In this document: positions 54,676 to 64,000 of the stretch, one piece after another
Position numbering within the stretch: the first letter of the stretch is position 1
Layout: each line of letters starts with the position of its first letter
Assembly: GCA_014281115.1 (NCBI GenBank)
Contig: JACONQ010000005.1
Coordinates: forward strand, 2,604,001-2,668,000
Reading direction: 5' to 3'
From: Laburnicola sp. R22_1
Lineage: Eukaryota > Ascomycota > Dothideomycetes > Pleosporales > Didymosphaeriaceae
DNA: 64,000 nt
The notes under the pieces: model-generated
Database searches by the model: none
Seen by the model: the letters and a program-made list of their open reading frames with translations, nothing else
Told to the model about the DNA's origin: nothing
Position numbers and translations under genes: made by a program

Positions 54676-55199
54676 TCAAACCCCACCCCTCTCCCTATCC
54701 AAACAAACCATCCTCTTCCCCTTCTTCCCAAAACACGCCACCCCACCCTCATCCTCCCTTACCCTCCCCGAATAAACATGGCCCTCGCAATCCTCCCGCT
54801 TACAATGCCACCGCGCAACCTCGCCCCCCTTCTCCAACACATAGCACCCGCGCTCGCAATGCGTGACGAGCTTGACATGGTCGCAGCGCAGCTCGGCGGG
54901 GAACCAGCGCGCTTTGAGGGTGATGCGTTTGGTCGGCATCGAGGAGAGGTCGAAGCGGTTGAAGGTGTCGTAGTTGGGGTGCGGGCGGTCGGGGAGGATG
55001 GCGTGGAGCGGAGCGGTGGTGGACGGGTGGGCTTCGCGGCTTAGGAAGGCGGGGAGGTATTTGGGGGGTGGGCGGAGGGGGTGTAGGTTAGGAGGGTGTA
55101 GGGCGTGTCGGAGAGTTCGTAGGCGCCGTCGGCGTTCCAGTAGGTGTTTGTTGAGGCGATGTGCGCGTCGGCTGAGGTGTAGCTATTGGGGTTGGCCAT
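54676..55199 (-). pseudogene. Hypothetical Cys-containing protein, frameshifted in a C run
   Basis: ATG at 55199 opens MANPNSYTSADAHIASTNTY and reads well to TPSAHPP, then a run of six C (55063-55068 on the plus strand as G) shifts it into a quick stop. In the next frame protein-like sequence continues directly: YLPAFLSREAHPSTTAPLHA, DTFNRFDLSSMPTKRITLKA, then a Cys-rich end (RCDHVKLVTHCERGCYVL, WHCKREDCEGHVY) to TGA at 54676. One more C in the run would give a single 174-residue frame. No intron with acceptable ends fits. Either the gene is broken or the run was miscounted in the assembly. I do not recognise the family; the Cys/His spacing could bind metal. Confidence 0.65.
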
Positions 55200-56202
55200 A
55201 TTTTTAAGGGTGGCTGGGTGGGTGGATTTGGGAGTGATCTTTGGGTTTGGGGGGTGGGTGAGGATGTGGAGGGGTTTATATAGAGATGGTAGGGGCATTG
55301 TGTGGTTGTGAGTGGGTTGGGTTGAAGGGTTTGGGTGAAGGTGTTGGACAAAGAAGGTGTGAAAGAAGTGGATGGAAGGGGTTAGTGTAATTTTGGTGAA
55401 GGGAGAGAGAAATGGGGCGTTTGTACTGGGAAAGACTTCTTTGTGTTCGTGCGGGGGTGGGGACGTGTAGAACAAAAGCATATCTTAGATCTTGGTGAGT
55501 GAAAGGTTTTGTCCCTGTAGTATACGCTACTAGTGTAGATAGTAATTAGAATATACAATATCGCACAAAAGGATCAATAGATAACGATTCTACTATATTC
55601 TTTACATATTTACGAAGGTGTACCTCAGCTATACAATCATAAACGACCTTGTTTTCATACACACATACTAAACCCCCTTCTCACGTCTTAATTTAATCCT
55701 AGACTAACCTACCTCCCCTAAGCCTCCCTTGGAAACCCAAATCCACTTAAGATTTCCCACCCCATGAATCCAAAGTCACGCCCAATCCATACTAAGTAAG
55801 CTGAGTGAAGTGCACAGAAAGGTAAACCCCTCACACACACATCAGTGCATCCAACCTGGCCCAGCTCTCCACTCCACACGCAAGTTACTTAACCTCAATT
55901 AACCTCACCTAAGATTTCCCACATGTATCCACCCTTATACATGGTGAGTGAACAAGTCACCTCCATAATAGTCAATAAAACCGAATCTACAGACCTATAA
56001 CCCTCACTCTGTCAACGTTATAAAGTAAAGGATAGGTCTTAGTTAAAGCGTCATCTATCAACGTAGCTATTTCCCCCTGCCCTTCTCCAACAAAACAACA
56101 TAAGCAATCCGAAGACGTCTCGCGGCCCCAACCATTGTTTCCTCTATTCCTTCAGCCTTCCAACACAGATCTCGCGCTCAGCGGACTCGAATCAGTGAAA
56201 CC
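55200..56202. other. Intergenic
   Basis: Promoter side of the frameshifted gene and 3' flank of PAN3. TAAGATTTCCCAC occurs twice (about 55747 and 55910). No gene supported. Confidence 0.5.
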
Positions 56203-58462
56203 CTATTTCCCCGATTGCCGTCCCGCTCGAACCAAGTCCTGGAAGCTGGATTCCAATCCGCGCTTCAGTTCCCTGTAACTGACAATGAGCACGTTTTGTT
56301 CGTCGCGGCTAATCAACATAATCTTCTCTTCTGTCCCAGCGTCCAGTTTATTCAAGCAATCGAGCACATGTGCCAAGTTTGTGACGGGATGCCCGTTGGC
56401 ATCCACTTGGTGAAAGACGTAGTCGCGAAAGAGCTTGAGGTAGTATCTTTCCCCTGTCTCTGCCCACATTGATGAGGCAGCAGGACCTGAGCTCGAAGAT
56501 ACGTGTTGTGATGCATCAAGCTCAGGACGTTCGTTGACAAAATTGAGTTTGACGAGCAAGCGTACCAGACGTGACGACTCGAGCTCGCGAGCTAGCGTAT
56601 TAGTTAGCGTATCCTGGGCATGTAGCTCGCTATCAAAGACCGTCGCCATCTGGTCCGCGATGCCACCCAAAAAAGTATCGATATCTTTCTGCATGACTGT
56701 AGGAGTCGTCGGCGAGCAAGGCGCACTGGCACTTGGCTGGGGGTTGAGCAGCCATTGTATGCACTCCTTCAGACGGGCAGTGTAGCTGCGTGTGATATAG
56801 TCCATAGATTTCTGCATGTTCAAATGCGCGGACAAGTTGCTGTTCGCAATGCAGAGGATAAGTCGTCCCAGCTGAAGAAGATCGTCCGCTTGAAGTTCCG
56901 ATAGAGACCGTGAATTATCATGCTGTACCACATCCAGAATGCCGCATGCATTGAGCCTTATCCTATTCTTGGACGTGAGTATGACTTTGGAGGGTGTGAT
57001 GAGTCGCGCAGCCAGACCGGATCCATGTATGGCTTTCAGCGCCGAAGCAATCTGAACAATGTAGCCCCAAAGAGCCTGCTCGGGTACGTGTGATGACGCG
57101 GCCTGCCTGCCATGGAAGCGCTGCATCGGCACCTGTTTGAAGTGCTCTTCCGCAAGCGTCCTAGAATTTGGATGATAATCGGTAACGATGATAAGTGAAC
57201 TGTCCCCAAAGGCTCGTGTCGTAAATGCTTCGTGAATTGTAACAACGCTACCGTTTAGTATTCGCTTCCATGCTTGGGCAGAGCGAATGGCGGTTTCGTT
57301 TGTGAGCCGGAAATTCTCCAGGCGACGCAAGGCGTACATTTTCCCGTCCTTGCTGGAAACAGCTTTATACACCCAGCTCGAATACCCAAATAACGACTGA
57401 TTCTTTTGGGCTGAAGTATCCAAACAGAAAAGAGAATGAAACTGTTCTATGGGCGGTATTGCAGAGTTTGATGCGACCTGTCTAGCCATCTCTGCCTTTT
57501 TTTGCAAATCTTCGCGGATAGAGTCTGGAATAAAGAAGTCGTGTGCGGTGCGTTGGTAGGCCAGGAGGCCAGTCGGCTGGGGACCGACAGGCCAATACAG
57601 GTGATACGCAGGCGACGACTGGAAACCGGTCGCGTTTTGGTAATAAGAGGTGCCGGAAAGCGAATGGTCCTGGGCATATGGGTTGATGGTAGTGGTTTGG
57701 TGTCCGGAACCGGTAATGGATGACAAGGCAGAGGATGCGCTGAAAGGGTCGTAGCTCAGTGCCTGGGCTTGCGCGTTGGGATCCACCTATCCATTTAGCA
57801 TTGCCCTGTCTCGAAATAACTCCAACTCATTCATCTGAAGACTGTTGGGCTGGCGTGCATGGGAAGTGAAACCAAACGTACCATCTGGTTATCAAATGTC
57901 TGTCCGGGGACGAACTCGGCAGGGAATTCTTGGTGCGAGTGCCATTCCACAGCAGGTTCTTTCTTATGCATGCTAGGCGTGCTTGCAGCTGGGAGGCTTA
58001 GCGGTCAGGCAGGGGTGACGGACGGTTCGACTCACCAGAACGCTGCGACTTGGGGGTGAAGATGGCGGCATTTGCCGCCTTTGGGGAAATGGCGGCGCCG
58101 CGTGACGAGGGCGTCACGGATCCGTTGGTGCTGGCTTGCAGCGGAGTGAAGGATGGCGAGTCCACATTGAAGCGCTTCATCTTGTTCTCATTCTGGTTCA
58201 ATTTGGTCGAGTCGTGGATATATGGACAGGCTGGAGCCAGTCACGAGGCGGTCGGTAGCAGGCATGGAGCACTTACTGTTCTCATAGCGGCAGTGGCCAT
58301 AGATGGTGACATTGCGGCAGAAGGTGTTCTTGGCTTCTGAGAGAGTGCGTCAGAGATGGCTCCGCTGGATCAGGGCCCAAGAAGCATACCGCGCCCTTTT
58401 GGCCGAGGAGAGGCTACTCCCCGCCGCGAGTCTCCCGCAGGGGCGCCGAAAGCCGTGGCCAT
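56203..58462 (-). CDS. PAN3: PAN2-PAN3 deadenylation complex subunit PAN3
   Basis: Five exons on the minus strand: 58462-58390, 58336-58277, 58230-58036, 57988-57882 and 57786-56203, introns 53, 46, 47 and 95 bp; 672 residues. Start MATAFGAPAGDSRRG. A CCCH zinc finger, C31-x8-C40-x5-C46-x3-H50, is built from exons 2 and 3. Then come KRFNVDSPSFTP and EFPAEFVPG, Phe-x-Pro segments of the kind that bind poly(A)-binding protein (PAM2-like). The large exon carries the pseudokinase (YALRRLENFRLTNETAIRSA, GYIVQIASALKAIHGSGLAA) and the C-terminal knob (YLKLFRDYVFHQVDANGHPV, LNKLDAGTEEKIMLISRDE). PAN3 dimers recruit the PAN2 nuclease to shorten mRNA poly(A) tails in the cytoplasm. All junctions keep phase. 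Confidence 0.95.
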
Positions 58463-59686
58463 CAAGCGTCCCTGGTGCGCGGCGGCGTTGCTGGCGGGGG
58501 CGTGGGTGTGGGCGTGCGCGTGCTGCTTGTGGAGCGAGCGTGTGGGCTGGGGCGACGACGCGGCACTGTGAGAGCCGTATCGCAGCACTTGCGGCGCAGA
58601 GGGCCTGCGGTCTGAGCCTGTGCTATCCGAAGACCCAGCTCCGGGCCTAGTCCATTTGCTCGAGCGGTGGGCTTTGGGGCGTCCGGAGCTCTTGCCGGGC
58701 TTCTGGGGGGTTGTGTCGCCGCGACGCAGCTCGGCAGCTGGCTCCAGGGCGGGGATCGAGGGCCGCGAGGGCGACGCAGCGGGCGGGTCGGCGCGTGGAT
58801 GGGGATAGGAATGGGGATGGGGGCTCGCCGTGGTGGTGTGGCTGGCTACGGCGCTCGCAGACGGGTGCGGGTGGTGGTGGTGCGGCGGCGGCGGCGGCGG
58901 CGGGAACGACGGGTCTGGGGCTGGGTCTGCTTTGTTCGTGACGGGCTGGGCGCGCACAGCGAGAGCGGGCGGTCGAGGATGGCTGCGCAGTGTTCCTGGC
59001 AGCATGAGCATGTCAGCCGGCAGGGCTGCAGACGTCGCCGTCGCCAGGCGTCGCGGACCGGGAGAGCGTTGAGCGCCGCCCAGGCCCAGCGACGCCGACA
59101 TGGCGGGTGCTGCTGGCGAGCGGAGGGTGGAGCGGGCAGGATGGGGGACCGCGAGCACGTACCGGGGCACCTTCACACTTGACCCTTCACACCACGGCAG
59201 CGCTCACTCTCCCCGTGGACGCGACAGGCTGGGCTCCTTCCGACTTCAGCAGCAGCCGCGTCGCCATCAACAACAGACGGGCGGGCAAGCAGGTCAGTGT
59301 GAACTTGGGGAGCGTCACCACACGGTCCACACCCGCAGCGCTTGCCGCCATCCCTGCCTGCCTGCCTGCTTACTCATCCTCGCCTTCACCCACAGTGCAG
59401 TCATCGTCTTGTTCTCTCACCAACCGCCACGCTCTTTGTCCCCGTCTGCATCCACGTACTAACAAACAGCGCGGAATTCGACTCGGGGTGCGTCGGGGCG
59501 ACGGGCGCGTCCATTCTTTCACCCAGCCCGCAAGATGAGAGACCCCTGGTGGTCCACGGGTCAGCCGCCCTCACGTGCATTCACCATGCGGCCCCCTCGC
59601 GCATCGCGCTTGCCCTATTTAGATTCAAGTCTTTTCTCCACACTACCTAGTACCGCCTAGTATCGACCTCAACCACTAGTCCCCAA
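58463..59686. other. Divergent intergenic region PAN3 / next gene
   Basis: GC-rich, with CAC/GGC runs near 58875-58905. The PAN3 frame stays open upstream to 59176 as Pro/His/Ser-rich low complexity. A longer N-terminus is possible but MATAF fits fungal PAN3 starts. A TATTTAGA box lies at 59616, about 70 bp upstream of the next ATG. Confidence 0.5.
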
Positions 59687-60589
59687 ATGGAGCCCACCAA
59701 ACAGGGCCTGGGTTGCCACGGCCGCCAGCACAACGACCAAATTGCCGCAATCAACTCCCCCTTCCACCAGTATGAGCCTACGCTCGTCCAGCCGTGTGTC
59801 CTGCGTGGCCGTGAGAGAGGGTCCCTCCACTTGTTGGACTGCGGGCACATCGTCGCCATCGACAACCAGTACCGCCCCGCCGACTACCGCTGCGGCTTGA
59901 ACTGTCTTCACGTCACCACCTGGATCAAGTACCAGACTATGCACGCCTCAGCAGAAGACATTGATCTTCGCACCGGCAAGACCCTTCGCCAAGTTCTCGA
60001 GTCTACCGCGCCTCTTCAGCTGACGAGGCACCCGATCTTGCCTGCCCTCACTCAGAACCAGTCGCACGACAAAATCTTCTGCGAGATCTGCTATGGCATC
60101 CCCGCGAGCAGCTACTTCATCATGAACCCCCAGACCAAGTACAAACGCGCATTGGCTCTTACGCGCCCCGTCATCGAGTACTACACCGGCTACACGCAAT
60201 ACCAGACCGCCGAGCACCTTGCCCAGCTCCTCTACATTCCTCGCGGCATGGCTATCGACTATAAGCTCACGCACAGGCTGTGCTGCGGCCACCAAGTCTG
60301 GGCGTACTCTGCGCGACCATGTGCAGCCAACTGCGCCGACACTCCACCATGCAGCGGCAGGAACTTCCCGCACACCCAGAAGCAGGGAGACGCAATTCTG
60401 TGCAAGGAATGCGTGTATCGTGCGGAGCTGGTGTATGAGCGGTATGCGCAGCACGGGATGGGTCATGCACTAGAGGAGGTATCGAGGAACGCGATCCCGG
60501 GCGGAGGCATACAACACGGAGCTATCGGATTCGACAACACTTTCGCCGTGGACGGAACGCCCCCTGGCTATGAGCCTGCGACTGAGTAG
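59687..60589 (+). CDS. Hypothetical Cys-rich protein (300 aa)
   Basis: Single exon. No signal peptide or membrane segment. Cys/His groups occur in three clusters: residues ~37-75 (CVLRGRERGSLHLLDCGHIV and CGLNCLHVTTW), ~132-135 (FCEICYGI), and ~200-245 (RLCCGHQVW, CAANCADTPPC and CKECVYRAEL). The DCGHIV and CCGHQVW pieces look like paired CxxC/CGH zinc-binding units, as seen in several fungal small expanded families of unknown role. The middle contains a Tyr/Gln-rich stretch (IEYYTGYTQYQTAEHLAQLL). The last 23 codons lie inside a tandem duplication that continues downstream. No known function; I would not assign one. Confidence 0.7.
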   Translation: MEPTKQGLGCHGRQHNDQIAAINSPFHQYEPTLVQPCVLRGRERGSLHLLDCGHIVAIDNQYRPADYRCGLNCLHVTTWIKYQTMHASAEDIDLRTGKTLRQVLESTAPLQLTRHPILPALTQNQSHDKIFCEICYGIPASSYFIMNPQTKYKRALALTRPVIEYYTGYTQYQTAEHLAQLLYIPRGMAIDYKLTHRLCCGHQVWAYSARPCAANCADTPPCSGRNFPHTQKQGDAILCKECVYRAELVYERYAQHGMGHALEEVSRNAIPGGGIQHGAIGFDNTFAVDGTPPGYEPATE

Positions 60590-60883
60590 GTAAGTTTTTG
60601 TCTTTTGCGGTGGTACATGCATGGTGCATCTTGGTTTTCATGTGGGGCTTCTGAATGTTTGAGCTTTTGGGGGGGATGACCATGACTGTTTGGTGTTTGG
60701 AGCTATCGGATTCGACAACACTTTCGTTGTGGACGGAACGCCTCCTGGCTATGAGCCTGCGACTGAGTAGGTAAGTTTTTGTCTGTTGCGGTGGTACATG
60801 CATGGTGCATCTTGCCTTTGATGTGGGGTTTCTGAATGTTTGAGCTTTTCGGAGGGGTGATCATGACTGTTTGGCGTTTGGAG
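60518..60883. repeat. Tandem duplication of gene 3' end (181-bp unit)
   Basis: GGAGCTATCGGATTCGACAA at 60518 recurs at 60699, an offset of 181 bp. Similarity continues through the end of the coding region, the stop (ACTGAGTAGGTAAG in both) and 3'-flanking sequence (GTACATGCATGGTGCATCTT in both). Differences are mainly single bases, for example TTCGCCGTGG against TTCGTTGTGG. The second copy has no start and is a tail fragment. Confidence 0.92.
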
Positions 60884-63800
60884 GATTATACCACAAGAGG
60901 ATGCAGCTGATTTCATTCTGAATTTACAGCGTTTATAGATCAGCATTTGCCTCCCCCGATTGGTGGCCCGGATCAGCACAGACGACTTTGCCATCCGGGC
61001 ATAAAGCCCAAGGGCTAGTTGATACTGGCATGGAATCTGTATACGTACATATCTGGAGCACGGGATCTGTAGTTTCAACTTCAGAATTGGAAATCCGCAC
61101 TTGAAAGAAAAACGTGGATACCATTTCGCCACTGCGTAGATACCAAAACATGTCCACGTCGCGCACTGTGTGGTACCCAGTATGCTATAACGCGTAGATG
61201 GTATATATCAATACACAAACACCACAACAGAGGTGGATAATCATATCCCCCTCCCCTCCCCTCGCCCTGTCAAACACCCCTCCCTCCCCGAGACCAACGG
61301 TATACCATCCCCCCTCAACACCATCTTCCCTCCCCGTACCACTGCCACTCTACACCCACACGCACTTCTCTAAGCAGGCAGCCATGACATCAGCCCCATC
61401 GCATCGCCCTCATCGACCTCATCACTCACTCACCACAGCTCCACCACTTATCATACGTCATCTACCCGCCGTTCACACCGTAAGCAGCGCCCATACCGCA
61501 TCTCTCCCGCTAGGCCATGCATCTAGTTCCACTATCCCAGCATCGAATCCAATCGTGTGGTTTTGGTAGGTCCACGACTAGGTAGGTAGGCAGGGAGGTA
61601 TCTATACAAGAAGCAGCGTGCGCTAGATGCCGGTCGAGAGGTGCTAAAGGAACGCGTAAGGCGGAGTGGAGGTGTTTTGCTGTGAGAACTGACTGTGCTT
61701 GTAAGATTGTCGCCTTGAGGAATTGACAGATAAATGGAGTGCGTATGAGATATCGTAGCACTATATGTAATGAGGAGGTTATTGCCCTCTGAACAGGACA
61801 CAGGATGCTTTGGACTACTGTGGAGGAAGAAGTGGCGTGGGTGATGCAAGGTGTTTGTATAGTCTATGGTTCGGTTCAAATATAGTATTGGAAAGCAAGC
61901 GGACAATCATCCACGCTTGTCGACGCGCCGAGTTTCTTTTCTTTTCTTTTCTTTTAATTCCAGTGCGCCGTTGTTCGGTTTTGCATCTATCCGGCGAGAA
62001 AGACCGACCGCTTGGCATGGGAATCCAAATCACTCTTACGCAGCCCATCCAATATGCGACTTCCCCTGCTCCTTCTCCTCCACGGAGCGCATAATCACGC
62101 AACATAACCATGCGGTCAACAGTCTCTCTCAATTCGCAGGGGGGCCCACCACACCGATCATCGTCACCTGCACTCCCATCTCACGCGTGCATGCCAAGCG
62201 GGGGGCCTGCCTGGCTTGCACCTGCACTAGACGCCAGTACGAAAGAGGAAGTATTCGGCAGACGCACGTTGGGAGGTGCGGTAGCGTGAGGGTTTGCTTG
62301 CAGCTGTGTGACGGTGCTGCGTCCGGGGGAGGAAGTTATACATATGGCGCTTTATATATGCGGATTGTCAGGTTTGTGGCTTGAAGGTACCTTGGGTATG
62401 GATTCCTCTGAATCGGATGGTCCATTGTGCCAAGGATGGTGATCATGGTCCGGCAATCTCTCATGCTGTACGACGAGACGGCCTGGATATATGGTTGGCT
62501 GATTCTGATGTCGCCGCTCATTACTGTCCTAGGACCGCAGGTCCATGTAAGAAGCCAATCGACGCGGTTAAACCACCAGACTAGACAATCTTTGATTAGA
62601 GATCGCTGGCTGCCCAGGGTACGTACGGAAGGACGAGTGCACGTGGTAGATCTTCACGGGCCCGAGACACCGCTTTCTTCGTCTTTTTCTGCACACGTTG
62701 GCATCCCGAAGTTGAACCCTCGTCATCGCTATCCGAACACTGGCACTATAGGCAAAACCGAGAGACTAGTGTACGAGGCACGTAGTCGTGGAACCGAGCC
62801 TGTAAGCTTTTGTAAGCGGGTGAGCCCGTGAATTTAGACAGGGGTATTGGGTGGGGAGTTGTACAAAGGTACGGATGCGGTTAAGGAGTCCCGTACATGC
62901 CGCGGTAGACTTGTTGGTCTCCACGGGGAAATGAGCAACAGAGCGGGCTGGAAGGACGGTATTGGTTTAGTCTGGATATGAAAAAAAGACTGGGAGAGTT
63001 GACCGTGGTTCGATTTCGAGAGGGTTCCGCCAAGATACTGGGCTAGAGTGCCAGAGGACCTAGTTTCGTGACTGCAAGTGAACCGCACCATTCAGATGTC
63101 TTGAGCTGTTAATAGCATCATGCTCGAGCAATGGAGCGAAATTGGTTAGATTACTTCTCACCCTGAGCGCCCATTGGCTACTTGATCCTCGTCGATGTTG
63201 TGTAATGGGGTAGCCTAGAAATCCGAGTAGATAGTCGTCGTGATCGAAGTGGTGTCGGCGTCACAGGATGGCGGGGAGGTCCTGGATGGTGTAGAGCCAA
63301 CAGGTGGCGCACACTGGATCATGAGCTTGGGGTCGTATCGCTGATACTCGGAGGCCATAGAGACTGTGCGGTTGCTGACAGTGTCTGAGAAGTGGCCTTC
63401 GGAAAATTGGGAAGAGACAAGTGTATAGTTGTAGAAATAGAAGCTGATGATAACCGTAATAGTGTTTAGAAACGGCCTGAAGTTCTGCCGTACGCATTAC
63501 CTGAGGACGAGGGCACATAGCGTCTGTATACAACAGATATTGGCCGATGATGAGTCTGCAAATGTGCTTACTCCATGGGAGGATTGCCTATGGCGCAAAT
63601 TCATCTTGATTTCCGTCGGCATCTTTAGCAAATTCTGCTATCCGATTTTAAGTCAATGTCTCTATGTAGCAAGGCATATCTCTCTGGGACGAATCTAGGA
63701 GATGTATTGCTTGCACGTGCTGGGACGGGTGACGTAGCATATGAGACCATAAACGATGGAAGTGTGTCATGGCAGGCGTTGGGACATTCAGTAGGTCTGC

Positions 63801-64000
63801 ACTTGTCCGGAAGACTTTTGGTGTGGGTGGTAATCAGCCGGTTGGTATACGAGATGGGGTGATTGATTGACAAACGCCGCACGCCACATTCGGTGGGTGG
63901 GCGGTGGCTGTGCTGGTGGCTGGAATCTGGCGTCGCTGGAGCCTGGCACAAGTCGTGATCTGTCCCCCTAACCATCTTCCTCCACACCGTACTCTGTCCT
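60884..64000. other. Right-end interval without supported genes
   Basis: About 3.1 kb. Short overlapping open frames occur on both strands, none with a recognisable domain or convincing splice sites. Notable low-complexity pieces are C-rich sequence at 61245-61340 and repeated CTTTT at 61935-61954. A gene with several short exons could hide here, but I cannot support one. Confidence 0.5.

Noticed and set aside
58463..59176. Upstream extension of PAN3 by up to ~238 Pro/His-rich codons
   Set aside because: Frame is open, but fungal PAN3 proteins typically begin close to the MAT...GDSRRG...SPRPKGR segment; extension looks like GC-rich 5' UTR.
63001..63020. GGTTCGATTTCGAG as a tRNA B box
   Set aside because: No matching A box or cloverleaf upstream; B box is imperfect.
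1..64000. CRISPR array or bacterial operon structure
   Set aside because: Spliced genes and fungal families show a eukaryotic genome; no regularly spaced direct repeats of suitable size.

Overview
This window looks like nuclear DNA of a filamentous ascomycete, probably Dothideomycetes and perhaps Pleosporales. Genes are split by short introns (mostly 46-95 bp) with GT..AG ends and CTGAC/CTAAC-type branch sites. The gene set is fungal (Zn2Cys6 factor, RTA1-like protein, PAN3, DRS1, PIS1, cytosolic ribosomal protein uS7). An AT-rich, stop-riddled block abuts normal GC gene space, the usual mark of repeat-induced point mutation (RIP). The species call is inference. No rRNA, tRNA or CRISPR array was found.

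Layout. 1-8.7 kb: an AT-rich, RIP-degraded compartment. It holds the remains of a minus-strand Ty1/copia retrotransposon in which Gag zinc-knuckle, integrase and the start of reverse transcriptase can still be read, split by a 0.67-kb near-perfect palindrome. 8.75-9.19 kb: a boundary zone where the 3' end of an RBR/IBR ubiquitin-ligase-like gene is tandemly duplicated and partly RIP-mutated. 9.1-24 kb: RBR gene (-), DRS1 helicase (+), PIS1 phosphatidylinositol synthase (+), a doubtful Ser/Thr-rich gene (-), an Hsp70-like protein with a Q/P-rich N-terminus (-), and a membrane-anchored DUF3445/HDOD-like gene with an in-frame stop (-). 24-30 kb: a degraded pogo/Fot1-type transposase, a 68-aa membrane-protein gene and an SDR pseudogene. 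31.4-37.4 kb: three co-directional genes (GABA/amino-acid permease, monocarboxylate-type MFS transporter, GcvT-fold methyltransferase or O-demethylase) that read like an uptake and catabolism set. 39-42 kb: RTA1-like protein and a Zn2Cys6 factor. 42.5-51.3 kb: a small coiled-coil gene, a KEN-box coiled-coil gene, RPS5, a DDRGK1/UFBP1-like protein and a carotenoid oxygenase. 52-64 kb: a repeat-containing hypothetical gene, a frameshifted gene, PAN3, a Cys-rich gene with a tandemly duplicated 3' end, and about 3 kb with no gene I can support.

Common themes. Housekeeping genes (DRS1, PIS1, RPS5, PAN3) are intact. Several accessory genes carry one disabling change: in-frame TGA or TAG codons that a single C-to-T change could explain, or a 1-nt slip in a C run. 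Two genes have tandem duplications that capture their 3' ends. The most notable candidates are the DDRGK1-like protein (UFMylation is thought to be lost from most fungi), the nested palindrome, and the duplicated RBR gene tail lying on the edge of the RIP compartment.
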